Assembly: GCA_021799575.1 (NCBI GenBank)
Contig: JAJZAD010000008.1
Location: forward strand, 1 to 38,381
Direction: 5' to 3'
Length of the DNA stretch: 38,381 bases
From: a bacterium
Lineage (GTDB): Bacteria > Patescibacteriota > Saccharimonadia > Saccharimonadales > UBA4665
The notes under the pieces are model-generated. The model made no database searches, had not been told where the DNA came from, and was given only the letters and a program-made list of their open reading frames with translations. Shown piece by piece: positions 1-7,413 of this stretch. How positions within the stretch are numbered: position 1 is the stretch's first letter; every line of letters begins with the position of its first letter. The position numbers and the translations under genes were made by a program.

Positions 1-108
1 TACTTCGCTGAAAGTGTTGGACGAGTAACCGAGACTGCTATCAAACTGTACATTGAGCATCAGCATGACCGACCCAACATGGCGAAACAAGGAAGCCTCG
101 GACTTTAG
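1..108 (+). CDS. tnpB: C-terminal tail of a TnpB-like RNA-guided nuclease / OrfB transposase (partial)
   Basis: Frame 1 is open from base 1 and gives 35 residues ending ...NMAKQGSLGL before TAG at 106-108. The catalytic RuvC and zinc-finger parts of TnpB would lie upstream and cannot be seen, so no domain can be verified. The call depends on the stop codon being embedded in the terminal hairpin, which is typical of tnpB genes in IS200/IS605 elements. If it is tnpB, the transcript running off this gene through the hairpin would form the 3' end of the omega RNA, with the guide taken from the flanking pncA sequence. Confidence 0.5.
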   Translation, partial: YFAESVGRVTETAIKLYIEHQHDRPNMAKQGSLGL

Positions 109-115
109 TCCGAGG
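96..115 (+). repeat. IS right-end hairpin (possible omega-RNA 3' stem)
   Basis: CCTCGGAC (96-103) and GTCCGAGG (108-115) are perfect inverted repeats around a TTTA loop. The structure overlaps the last codons and the stop of the upstream reading frame and lies 1 nt before TAGTTCAC. It has no T-run, so a simple intrinsic terminator is unlikely. In tnpB elements the equivalent hairpin is recognised as the right end and forms part of the guide-RNA scaffold. Confidence 0.6.
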
Positions 116-123
116 TAGTTCAC

Positions 124-456
124 TTAAGAGACGCAATTACCTTCAGCAAAGGCACATTACCAAATCAAGATGCATATAGTGGCTTCCAGGCACATGACAG
201 ATTTAATGAAGGGCTTGAGCAGCTGATCGGTGACCCCAATATATTTAGGATTGCTGTCTTTGTGGGCGGACTCGCGACTGACTATTGCGTAAAAGCCACT
301 GTATTAGATGCCCGAAAAAGAGGATATGACACATTTGTTCTTAGCGACGCAATTAAGGGAGTGTCGCCAGAAACTTCGGTTCAAGCCGTTGATGACATGC
401 TGAGCGCTGGCGCAAGATTCATGAGCGTGAATGAATTAGTGGGAGCCTTGAGGTAA
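124..456 (+). pseudogene. pncA: Nicotinamidase (PncA), 3' part, interrupted by the IS
   Basis: The frame is continuous from the IS boundary to TAA at 454-456 and begins in mid-protein without a start codon. The first in-frame GTG, at 262, lies within the conserved core. Seen: TFSKGT with the Lys of the catalytic triad (codon 148-150), the DAYSGF segment, and GLATDYCVKAT with the nucleophilic Cys (codon 286-288). These are hallmark blocks of nicotinamidases in the isochorismatase superfamily, which convert nicotinamide to nicotinate for NAD salvage. The N-terminal catalytic Asp and the metal-binding Asp/His motif are absent and presumably lie on the other side of the IS. The stop is only 6 nt from pncB, so the two once formed a coupled salvage operon. 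The fragment is very unlikely to be active. Confidence 0.75.
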
Positions 457-462
457 ATAATT

Positions 463-1713
463 ATGGAAACTTTTAGCCCAACTCTAGCGGAGACAGATAC
501 CTTACTTACGGCTGGCTTGGATTATTACAAGCCTACCATGAGTCAACTAGCATATAAGCATGAACCGGATACGCAGGTTACTTTCACTCTACATAATCGC
601 GGAGATCAACGCTTTGCAGATTATCTCGAACCCGGTCAACTTCAAGAACGATTTGATGAGATTCAAGCTCGAGGTTGGACTCGACAAGAAACAGAATTTT
701 TAGGCTCGATAGTCGTTAATGATGGTCAACGTGCCTTTAGCCAAAACTATCAAGAATATTTAAGGACGCATGACCTGCCTCCTGTTGAAATTGGGTATGA
801 CGAGACTTCACAAGATTTATTTGTTGAAACAACTGGTGATTGGCCAATGGCTATGTTTTGGGAAACACAAGTTATGGCAGATGTAAGCGAATATTTCTTT
901 GAGAATTACTTAATAGCACACGATATCAACCCAGTCGATGTTTATAACGAGGGCGATAGACGCTTGAGTGAGAAAATAGCTGTCTTACAAGCCCATCCAG
1001 ATATTAGAATTGTAGACTTTGGGACAAGAAGGCGCTTTAGTTTGAAATGGCACGAGCATGTTTTAGAAAGACTTGTTGAAGAGTGTCCAGATAGTTTAGT
1101 GGGTACTAGCAATGTCGCACTTTCTCAAAAGTTTAATCTAAAGCCTATTGGTACTTTTGCTCATGAGATGCCTATGGTTTATGCAGCTCTTGCAGAGATC
1201 CGTGGTCAAGACGTTCGCGAATCACACAATGGATTTCTAGAAGATTGGTATAACCTTTATGGTGAGGAATACTCTATTGCCCTAACTGATACCTTTGGTA
1301 CTGATTTCTTTTTCGAGGACTTCACCGCTGAGCAAGCGAGAAAATGGCGTGGAGTGCGCCAAGACTCAGGTGACCCGTTTGTTTTTGGAGAACAGCTTGT
1401 TAAGTTTTATCAGGAACTTGGTATCAATCCGAAATCCAAGGTACTAGTCTTTAGCGATAATCTCAACTTTAGAAAAATCGTTGACCTAAAGCAACAGTTT
1501 GGTGACCGCATTAACGACCTTGACGGTATAGGCACGAATCTTACTAATGACTTAGGGCTAACCGCACTTAATATGGTTATGAAAGCTACTAGAGTTCGAG
1601 TAGCAGAAGCATCTGCGTTTACTGTCAAATTAAGTGATGACAAGGGAAAACATACTGGACCACCTGAGTCGGTGGCTTTATATGAGGATAAATATTTTAA
1701 GGTAGCAGCATGA
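463..1713 (+). CDS. pncB: Nicotinate phosphoribosyltransferase
   Basis: The 416-residue protein is a normal length for PncB. It makes nicotinate mononucleotide from nicotinate and PRPP (Preiss-Handler NAD salvage, cytosolic). Visible family features: the N-terminal DYYKPTMSQLAY segment, FTLHNRG, GTRRRFS (phosphate binding), the GTFAHEMPM block with the His that is phosphorylated in this family (about residue 234), and RQDSGDP near residue 306. The start ATG lies 6 nt after the pncA stop, consistent with an operon or translational coupling. With pncA broken by the IS, the enzyme could use imported nicotinate but no longer the product of this nicotinamidase. Any promoter must be in or beyond the IS, because none is visible in the short gap. 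Confidence 0.93.
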   Translation: METFSPTLAETDTLLTAGLDYYKPTMSQLAYKHEPDTQVTFTLHNRGDQRFADYLEPGQLQERFDEIQARGWTRQETEFLGSIVVNDGQRAFSQNYQEYLRTHDLPPVEIGYDETSQDLFVETTGDWPMAMFWETQVMADVSEYFFENYLIAHDINPVDVYNEGDRRLSEKIAVLQAHPDIRIVDFGTRRRFSLKWHEHVLERLVEECPDSLVGTSNVALSQKFNLKPIGTFAHEMPMVYAALAEIRGQDVRESHNGFLEDWYNLYGEEYSIALTDTFGTDFFFEDFTAEQARKWRGVRQDSGDPFVFGEQLVKFYQELGINPKSKVLVFSDNLNFRKIVDLKQQFGDRINDLDGIGTNLTNDLGLTALNMVMKATRVRVAEASAFTVKLSDDKGKHTGPPESVALYEDKYFKVAA

Positions 1714-1770
1714 AGTTCATATCTGTTAATTCCTTGAAATTATAACGGAAAGGTGGTATGGTAAAAATTC

Positions 1771-3042
1771 ATGAAAGTAGGTTTGGAAGTATTTCCCCAG
1801 TTTGAGGATACACACGAAGGCGAAGTATCTGTACATGGCCAGAGGCTTGAGCCATCGGTACTCTATCTAGCCCCTGAAATGCCAGGAGTAGAAGTTGAGT
1901 TTATTCCCGATAATGAACCACGCGAGGATATTGATCTGTACTTATGCTCTATATACACTCGGGGCTGGAGACGCTTTAAAGAGTTTTCTGAAAGAGTTGG
2001 GCGGGAAAAGATAATTGCTGGAGGTTACCATCCAACAGCCTTACCAGAAGACTGCTTGCCTTATGCGCACAAAGTAGTGCCAGGACTTTGTGGAGATATT
2101 GAATCTATTATTGAAGAGCCTAACGAGGGTATCCACACGCGTCCTTTTGCTCCTAGAGTGATGCACCGTGACCTAGTGGATATGACCAAAATGTATCAAG
2201 TTTTTCCTGATGTTAAACCAGATATGATGACTGGTTCGTCAAATTCTAGCGTAGGTTGTCCTTTTGATTGTGATTTTTGTAGTACTCCAAAGCTATCAGG
2301 CCGACGTATGCACGCTTCACCGTTGGAAGTCGTAGAAGCAGATATCGAATCCCTCAAGGAACACGAGGTAAAAGTAGTATTTATTCGTGACGAAAGCTTT
2401 GCAACCCATCCAAAGTTTCGTGATGTGGTGCCTTTATATGGCAAAGCCGATTTCCCCATCCTTTATTCATTCGGCACTGGACACGCCATGACTGAGGAAA
2501 AGACGAAGTTATTAGCTGAGAATAATTGGCATAGTCTGTGCTTTGGTCTTGAAGATGTTGGAGTAAAGTATCGCAAGAATATAGGCTTAGCAGAAGCCTG
2601 CCGTATGTGTCATGAATATGGAATTAATATAACTCTTAGCTTTATAGTTAACGATGACGGTAAAACTAAAGAAGAAGCTGCTCAAAACTATCAAGCACTT
2701 TATGATGCCTTCACTACACTTCGTCCATCCCAAGTTTGCGCTAACTTTCTAATGCCTTTCCCCGGTACGGGTATTTGGGATAAATACAAGGATCGTATTA
2801 CAGAAGATGACTTTGAAAAGTACGATTCTAAAACACCAATTCTTTCGCCTCCTGAACTTCACGATTGGCACCGCCATATGGCAGTAGCTGTACAGCTTGC
2901 TTATTACCACTCTAAAGCTTATCCAAGAGACTTTGAATGCGGCGACACCCAACATCTACGTTTTCAAGAACTGGAACAGCGTTATGATATGGCGGACGGT
3001 AAGTGGGAAAAATGGTTTAAGCCGGAGAAAGCAACTGCTTAA
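1771..3042 (+). CDS. B12-binding-domain-type radical SAM protein
   Basis: The protein is 423 residues. The N-terminal third looks like a cobalamin-binding Rossmann-type domain, with IIAGGYHPTALPED around residues 80-95, as in B12-binding radical SAM proteins. The radical SAM cluster motif follows as VGCPFDCDFCS (CX3CX2C, about residues 164-171), then a (beta/alpha) core and a C-terminal region rich in Trp/His. It probably binds [4Fe-4S] and SAM and may bind a corrinoid, but the substrate cannot be read from the sequence. The start ATG is preceded by GGAAAGGTGG (1748-1757); another ATG at 1758 is out of frame. It is followed after 18 nt by the 182-residue companion, so the two are probably co-transcribed. 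An ATP:corrinoid adenosyltransferase is encoded about 5.5 kb away. Confidence 0.82.
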   Translation: MKVGLEVFPQFEDTHEGEVSVHGQRLEPSVLYLAPEMPGVEVEFIPDNEPREDIDLYLCSIYTRGWRRFKEFSERVGREKIIAGGYHPTALPEDCLPYAHKVVPGLCGDIESIIEEPNEGIHTRPFAPRVMHRDLVDMTKMYQVFPDVKPDMMTGSSNSSVGCPFDCDFCSTPKLSGRRMHASPLEVVEADIESLKEHEVKVVFIRDESFATHPKFRDVVPLYGKADFPILYSFGTGHAMTEEKTKLLAENNWHSLCFGLEDVGVKYRKNIGLAEACRMCHEYGINITLSFIVNDDGKTKEEAAQNYQALYDAFTTLRPSQVCANFLMPFPGTGIWDKYKDRITEDDFEKYDSKTPILSPPELHDWHRHMAVAVQLAYYHSKAYPRDFECGDTQHLRFQELEQRYDMADGKWEKWFKPEKATA

Positions 3043-3060
3043 CTAAAAAGGAGACTACTT

Positions 3061-3609
3061 ATGACAAGCGCTGAAAAATTACACGAACCTTATCAACTAC
3101 CAGAGCGTTTTGCTTCAATGACCATACATCATTTGTATGGTATAAGTGAGGCAGTCAGTGGTGAAACGGTTGATGGTTACATGGCAAAACACGGCTATGC
3201 TTTAATAGCCGATCTACTAGCGGGTGGTCTTAGTAAAGAGGATATTGAGGCTGCAGTAAACTCTGGTAGAGTTTCGGTAGCTCATTGGCCTGCTAGAGAA
3301 CCACAAACAGATTTCTTTTGGGCTGAAGACGAAGAAACTAAGGCTAAGCTCACTGAATTGGCGGATAAAGCCGTTGAATTATGCTTTGGGCAAGACGAAC
3401 ACCAACCAGTAGGCGGTACTTTTGCGTCAGTAGGTGGCGAATTAGGCAGTCAGCAATTGGCTATTGTGGGATTAATTTACGGTCGTGAACAAGGTAGATT
3501 ACGAGAGTTTCCAGAATTTGATAGTGGCGCTGGCCCGGTATATGTAGTAAGAGATAGCTTTTCTGGAAGAATGTTCGAACAGTTAATGCCGAAAGAAGCT
3601 CAGCCTTAA
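3061..3609 (+). CDS. Hypothetical protein paired with the radical SAM enzyme
   Basis: I do not recognise this 182-residue protein. It has no signal peptide or membrane segment, is acidic in its middle (DFFWAEDEETKAKL), and carries a Gly-rich stretch (PVGGTFASVGGELGSQQLA, about residues 118-136). An AAGGAG site at 3049-3054 lies 6 nt before the ATG, and the gene begins 18 nt after the radical SAM stop, so co-expression is very likely. It could be a substrate-binding partner or a modified protein, but nothing in the sequence proves either. Confidence 0.7.
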   Translation: MTSAEKLHEPYQLPERFASMTIHHLYGISEAVSGETVDGYMAKHGYALIADLLAGGLSKEDIEAAVNSGRVSVAHWPAREPQTDFFWAEDEETKAKLTELADKAVELCFGQDEHQPVGGTFASVGGELGSQQLAIVGLIYGREQGRLREFPEFDSGAGPVYVVRDSFSGRMFEQLMPKEAQP

Positions 3610-3798
3610 GTACTCAGGCGTAGTTTGATTGGTGTTCTTTGTTAGTGAGAGCTACAACAAAACCTGCGTTTCTCGCGCACATATTGCGATTTTAATGCTG
3701 ATTACTCTGTTGAGGCGCATAATTCTATGTCTTTCAGAGTTCTAGTGCATACAATGCTTCTCTATAGGCCATTATTTAACCTCTGTTAATGCTTGGTC
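3610..3798. other. Non-coding gap, nothing recognised
   Basis: This AT-rich stretch lies between the hypothetical gene (plus) and the 3' end of the tRNA-Asn gene (minus). I see no convincing ORF, no GC-rich stem followed by a T-run, and no repeat. The opposing transcription units on both sides converge on it. Confidence 0.5.
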
Positions 3799-3873
3799 TG
3801 GCTCCGGGGACTGGATTCGAACCAGCAACCTAGGCGTTAACAGCGCCCCGCTCTACCGTTGAGCTACCCCGGA
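3799..3873 (-). tRNA. tRNA-Asn (anticodon GTT), CCA encoded
   Basis: Read on the minus strand, the 5' acceptor arm TCCGGGG (3873-3867) pairs with CCCCGGA (3809-3803). The D stem is GCTC/GAGC. The anticodon stem GGGCG/CGCCT encloses the loop CTGTTAA with anticodon GTT (Asn). The T arm GCTGG-TTCGAAT-CCAGT has the canonical TTCGAAT loop. The discriminator G is followed by an encoded CCA (TGG at 3799-3801 on the plus strand). All four arms fold, so it should be functional. Confidence 0.97.
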
Positions 3874-3903
3874 ATACCTGATCCACGTTTGGAGATCACG
3901 TCG

Positions 3904-3932
3904 ATTATAACCGAAGCTAGATAGTGTAGCAA
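3904..3932 (-). promoter_or_regulatory. Sigma70-type promoter of tRNA-Asn
   Basis: On the minus strand TTGCTA (3932-3927) is separated by exactly 17 nt from a perfect TATAAT (3909-3904). Transcription would begin about 7 nt downstream, roughly 24 nt before the mature 5' end of the tRNA at 3873. Confidence 0.8.
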
Positions 3933-3942
3933 TCGTTTGTTC

Positions 3943-5103
3943 CTAGAGCCACCGCTTAACCTTGTTTTTTGTAAATCTTCTGTATTTGGTTATAAGTATA
4001 CTGCTCGGGAAATTCTTTCTACGGGTTATTTTTAGGATATTTTTGTAGGTGTTTACATAGCCATCAACCATAGTATCGATAGAAAAATACTCTTCTACAT
4101 GATTCCTGCACTTAATAGTATCGATCTTGTCTACCAGACCGATTGCTTTCACCATCTCCGTTTCAGTGTTTACTACGAAACCGGTTTTACCGTGGGCTAT
4201 CACCTCAGGAACACTGCCCCTCCTAAAAGCAATTACTGGAGTACCGCACGCCATGGCTTCTATCATTGTCAGTCCGAACGGTTCTTCCCACCTAACCGGC
4301 ATGAGAAAAGCCTTGGCTTTACAGAAATAAGGGATTACTTTTTTATGTTCCAAAAAACCAAGGTATTGGATCCGATCATTTAGGTGTGGCTTAATTTTCT
4401 GCTCAAAGTAAGCCAGTTGATCAGAATAAGTCGGTCCGATAATTATCAGTTTATGATTGGTACGTTTGGCAACCTCGACAGCGATGTCAGCTCCTTTCTC
4501 GGGTACGATTCTCCCTACAAAGAGCAAATAATCATCGTGGTCGTTTGAGTACGGGAACATATTTAAATCTATACCGTTATATACGGTGCCGACGAAAGGA
4601 AGATCGGGTGCCGGTTTTCGTTGACTGTCAGATATCGAGATATAGAACTGGTTAGGGGTATGATACATCTGGAACAGTTCGTACCACCAGCCTTCAATCG
4701 GGTCGTGTAGGGTGTATACAACTGGTACTTTAGGGAATAGGCCGGCATAGGCCATAGCAGTTTCGGGATGATGGAAGTGCAAAAGATCGTATTCGCCTTT
4801 TTTAGCACGTTTAAACATTTCGCTGCTTAGGTACTGATCCCAGAGGCCTGGGATGTAATGGGTTAGTAAACTGACACTAGAGAGGAGGGATTGGAACTCC
4901 TTTATATTATGTACCAGTGCTCTTGTACCCCGTGTGTGGACGTTAGCGTCTAGTCTGGTTCCGGCTGGTCCGTAAAAATCCACCTCATGGCCTAAACGCT
5001 TTAGTCCTTCGCTTATTTGGATGGCTAAATCGATGGGTGCGTACACTATGTCTTTCGGTCCGGGCGCAGAGATATAGCCGCGTACCATCATGGCGATTTT
5101 CAT
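3943..5103 (-). CDS. GT4-family (GT-B fold) glycosyltransferase
   Basis: The 386-residue protein has the two-Rossmann GT-B layout. The N-terminal acceptor half begins MKIAMMVRGYIS and contains GLKRLGHEVDFYGPAG. The C-terminal nucleotide-sugar half has LLFVGRIVPEKG, the EPFGLTMIEAMACGTPVIA block with the EX7E motif, and SVPEVIAHGKTGF. The GT4 family uses NDP-sugars to elongate glycans such as capsule, glycolipid or exopolysaccharide; donor and acceptor cannot be assigned. No transmembrane segment is present. AAGGAG lies 7 nt before the ATG. It follows smpB after 41 nt on the same strand, so read-through from smpB is likely, though the two need not be functionally related. Confidence 0.88.
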   Translation of the reverse strand: MKIAMMVRGYISAPGPKDIVYAPIDLAIQISEGLKRLGHEVDFYGPAGTRLDANVHTRGTRALVHNIKEFQSLLSSVSLLTHYIPGLWDQYLSSEMFKRAKKGEYDLLHFHHPETAMAYAGLFPKVPVVYTLHDPIEGWWYELFQMYHTPNQFYISISDSQRKPAPDLPFVGTVYNGIDLNMFPYSNDHDDYLLFVGRIVPEKGADIAVEVAKRTNHKLIIIGPTYSDQLAYFEQKIKPHLNDRIQYLGFLEHKKVIPYFCKAKAFLMPVRWEEPFGLTMIEAMACGTPVIAFRRGSVPEVIAHGKTGFVVNTETEMVKAIGLVDKIDTIKCRNHVEEYFSIDTMVDGYVNTYKNILKITRRKNFPSSILITKYRRFTKNKVKRWL

Positions 5104-5144
5104 AAATCTCCTTACTCCAATGAATGTATACTATTTTACCACGT

Positions 5145-5609
5145 TTAACGGTATTGCTGTTTTATAGCGCTGTTAATTTGTTTTTGTTCGCTTCTGGCTT
5201 TAAGTGTCTGACGTTTGTCGTAGCTTTTCTTCCCTTTAGCGATTGCAATCTTAAGTTTTATATACCGACCTTTGGTGAGTAATTCTAAAGGGATAATAGT
5301 CTTACCTTGGACTTTTGCCTGCATCATTTGCTCTATCTCCCTCCTTTTGGCTAGTAATTTACGGCTTCTGGTTTGTTCGCTGTCGACGATTCTGATACCG
5401 TTAGTCCCATTTACAGTGGCATTAATTAATAAGAGCTCATTGTCTTTAATAGTTACATATGCCCCGGAAAGTTGTCCATGCCCCAGCCGTAGGGACTTGG
5501 TTTCGGCTCCGGTTAGGGACATACCGACAATGAAGGTCTGCTCTATGGAATAGTCATATCTTGCCCGTCGATTAACAATCGATTTAGGTTTCTGCTTAGT
5601 TTTAGCCAT
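5145..5609 (-). CDS. smpB: SsrA-binding protein SmpB
   Basis: The 154-residue protein is the normal SmpB length. Seen: the N-terminal KSIVNRRARYDY and EQTFIVGMSLTGAETKSLRLGHGQLSGAYV (the OB-fold tmRNA-binding core), then a basic C-terminal tail KGKKSYDKRQTLKARSEQ that follows the tmRNA-mRNA path in the ribosome. SmpB delivers alanyl-tmRNA to stalled ribosomes in trans-translation. I see no tmRNA gene next to it, so ssrA must be elsewhere. It lies between the glycoside hydrolase and the glycosyltransferase on the same strand. Confidence 0.96.
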   Translation of the reverse strand: MAKTKQKPKSIVNRRARYDYSIEQTFIVGMSLTGAETKSLRLGHGQLSGAYVTIKDNELLLINATVNGTNGIRIVDSEQTRSRKLLAKRREIEQMMQAKVQGKTIIPLELLTKGRYIKLKIAIAKGKKSYDKRQTLKARSEQKQINSAIKQQYR

Positions 5610-5637
5610 AACCTCTTCATTGTATAGTATTTAGTTG

Positions 5638-6786
5638 TCAGAGGTTGGGGTGAGACAGTAAATACTCACCATCATGGTAAGCGTTGGCTTTGAATTCAGC
5701 CTTGGCTACATTCCACAGCGAAGGATCATGCAATACTTCCTTTCGGTAGTACCAATATTCAGCTCCCCACATAATAATATCTTTCATACCGGTAGATTTG
5801 CCGAATGCGAAACGGTTTTTCAGCCTGCTTGCAGACAGCGATTTGTTTTGTTCAGACAGTGAGACTTCGGGGATGCTTTTGTCATTAGGAGGCCAAGGTT
5901 CAGCCTGCATCTCAGTTATGATCATGTTTTTGTGTTGATAGATTTGCTGCACTCCGGCCAGGAAGGCGTAAAACCAGCCCGGAAACGGATATTCAAAGTA
6001 GCGATGGGTAACATTGGCGTCCCAGACACGCCGGTATATGGAGATGCCATAGATGTCTGGAGTCGGAGCATTGATCGGAATACCGATGGCGTTATTGCTT
6101 CGGCCGATAATAATGGTTTTATGGGGATCTAAGCGTCTTAGTAAATTAAATTCCGTAACCAGTCTGGTACGGCTGAAGTTATTACAGTCACCGAATCCCT
6201 TTAAGAAGTATTCATTCTCAAGCTGCCAAGCTTCAAGCGCCGGGTTATGCTTATAGCGGTTTATAACTTTACTCATGAAGTTTAGAAGAGCCGGCTCCCA
6301 GGCGCTCAGCGGTTTAGCGGTATTAATCCAGGACGGAGGATGACATTCTGGCCAGCGCGGTTGTCTTAAACCTACGGTCAGAATAATTTTGGCATGGTAG
6401 CGGTCAGCCATTGCGAACTCCGAATCAAGTTCGGAAAAGTCATACTTACCCGGCTCCGGTTCGATATCATTCCAAAAGCTGGTCAGACGAAATTGTCTAA
6501 CGCCAATTCCTAGAAGTGCCAACATTGTCTGATTCGGATTAAGGCCTAAGCTTTCGGCGTAATCCGGAACAAACGTTACGCCGTAGGTTAGCGGTATGTT
6601 TGACTGGGTGGAAATGTACCATTCGCCTATTCCGGCCATCGTCAGAACGATTACGATAACAATAACCATTATTACGGATATGATCTTGTGGAGTCGGCTG
6701 GCGCGCCAATATTTTAGGGGTAGCCCGAGCAGATATTTAAATAGCGAATAACATTTTAACAAACTCGACTTTAATTGTGCCGGCAT
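5638..6786 (-). CDS. Membrane-anchored glycoside hydrolase-like protein (clan GH-A fold)
   Basis: The 382-residue protein has a basic N-terminus, one strong membrane helix at about residues 34-57, and then an extracytoplasmic (beta/alpha)8-type domain. The clan GH-A signature is visible. Residues 188-192 read QLENE, whose N191-E192 pair fits the general acid/base, and ITEMQAEPW holds a candidate nucleophile at E292, about 100 residues later as expected. The early motif EPEPGKYDFSELD (about 109-121) resembles the segment in GH5/GH39/GH42-like enzymes that precedes the barrel core. It is therefore probably a surface-tethered glycosidase. Family and substrate cannot be fixed by eye. The adjacent GT4 gene suggests a role in surface glycans or in attacking a host or partner cell wall, which is inference. 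Confidence 0.7.
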   Translation of the reverse strand: MPAQLKSSLLKCYSLFKYLLGLPLKYWRASRLHKIISVIMVIVIVIVLTMAGIGEWYISTQSNIPLTYGVTFVPDYAESLGLNPNQTMLALLGIGVRQFRLTSFWNDIEPEPGKYDFSELDSEFAMADRYHAKIILTVGLRQPRWPECHPPSWINTAKPLSAWEPALLNFMSKVINRYKHNPALEAWQLENEYFLKGFGDCNNFSRTRLVTEFNLLRRLDPHKTIIIGRSNNAIGIPINAPTPDIYGISIYRRVWDANVTHRYFEYPFPGWFYAFLAGVQQIYQHKNMIITEMQAEPWPPNDKSIPEVSLSEQNKSLSASRLKNRFAFGKSTGMKDIIMWGAEYWYYRKEVLHDPSLWNVAKAEFKANAYHDGEYLLSHPNL

Positions 6787-6860
6787 AAAATAATCAACTC
6801 AAGACTTCATGTAATTAATAGATATCCCTACTTTAAAAGTATACAGCGTAAGTTGGAGCT

Positions 6861-7379
6861 CTAAATACCGAGTTTAGTTTTCAGTTCTTCTACTCTGATA
6901 TCGCTGCCGTCAATCTTTATTGGCTGTTCGTAGTCTTCAATCGGTTCTAGCTTACTACTTAAACTGTTAAACTGGGCCTCGCTCATTGTCCACCGATACC
7001 CATTGCGATCACGATGGCTCTTATGTATGGCTCGGTTCTTGGCAATTGTTTTAGGGGTAGTAATCCAGATTAGCTTGGCTTCGGCACGGTTTTCTTGGGC
7101 GAGTTTACGCATTAAATCCCTGTCGGTTTTATGGTTAAAGTTAGTGTCGAAGATTACGCTTTTACCTTGCCGCAGCAAACGAACTACACGTCTATTTAAT
7201 AGCGAGTAAAGCCGGTCGCTCTCTGACTTGGAATGCGTCGGTTCGGGGAACAGTTTTTGCCGTTCTCGGTCGGCCCATAGGTGAACTGCGCCGGTAAGAT
7301 CGTGAATTATATTAGCCGCCGTAGTTTTTCCAGCTCCTGGATAGCCAACGAAGAAATACAGTCTGGGTCTAAATGCCAC
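6861..7379 (-). CDS. P-loop kinase (AAA_33 / polynucleotide-kinase-like)
   Basis: The 172-residue protein opens with RLYFFVGYPGAGKTTAA, a Walker A P-loop at residues 13-20. It then has a DTNFNHKTDRDLM segment (likely catalytic Asp and substrate site) and a lid-like basic region with NRAIHKSHRDR. It resembles the small predicted kinases annotated AAA_33 (gluconate kinase, zeta-toxin and polynucleotide-kinase relatives); the phosphate acceptor is unknown. The start is GTG at 7379. TACAAT at 7392-7387 (minus) lies 7 nt upstream and there is no Shine-Dalgarno, suggesting a leaderless message. It follows the lipid-kinase-like gene after 34 nt. Confidence 0.78.
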   Translation of the reverse strand: MAFRPRLYFFVGYPGAGKTTAANIIHDLTGAVHLWADRERQKLFPEPTHSKSESDRLYSLLNRRVVRLLRQGKSVIFDTNFNHKTDRDLMRKLAQENRAEAKLIWITTPKTIAKNRAIHKSHRDRNGYRWTMSEAQFNSLSSKLEPIEDYEQPIKIDGSDIRVEELKTKLGI

Positions 7380-7386
7380 GAACAGT

Positions 7387-7392
7387 ATTGTA
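7387..7392 (-). promoter_or_regulatory. Candidate -10 box of the P-loop kinase gene
   Basis: TACAAT on the minus strand ends 7 nt before the GTG start, so transcription would begin at or next to the start codon. No good -35 hexamer is visible at 17 nt, so support is moderate and comes mainly from the same arrangement at other genes in this window. Confidence 0.4.
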
Positions 7393-7413
7393 GCTAATGC
7401 CGCCGGTTGTTTA

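Larger units (their letters stand above)
1..123 (+). mobile_element. Right end of an IS200/IS605-like (tnpB-bearing) insertion sequence
   Basis: Seen: an open frame enters from the left edge and stops at TAG 106-108. That stop lies across the loop/stem junction of a perfect 8-bp hairpin (96-103 with 108-115, loop TTTA), and the hairpin is followed by TAGTTCAC (116-123). Immediately after, an unrelated coding frame (pncA) begins in mid-protein. Known: IS200/IS605 and related tnpB elements end in a subterminal hairpin that overlaps the tnpB stop, followed by a short TTCAC/TCAA-type cleavage motif, and have no terminal inverted repeats. Inferred: the element boundary is at about 123/124 and the IS sits inside pncA. 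The left end and any tnpA lie outside the window, so family assignment rests on the right-end architecture alone. Confidence 0.65.

Noticed and set aside
3610-3798. Possible tmRNA or small RNA gene near smpB and tRNA-Asn
   Set aside because: No tRNA-like domain, tag reading frame or stable GC-rich stem is visible.
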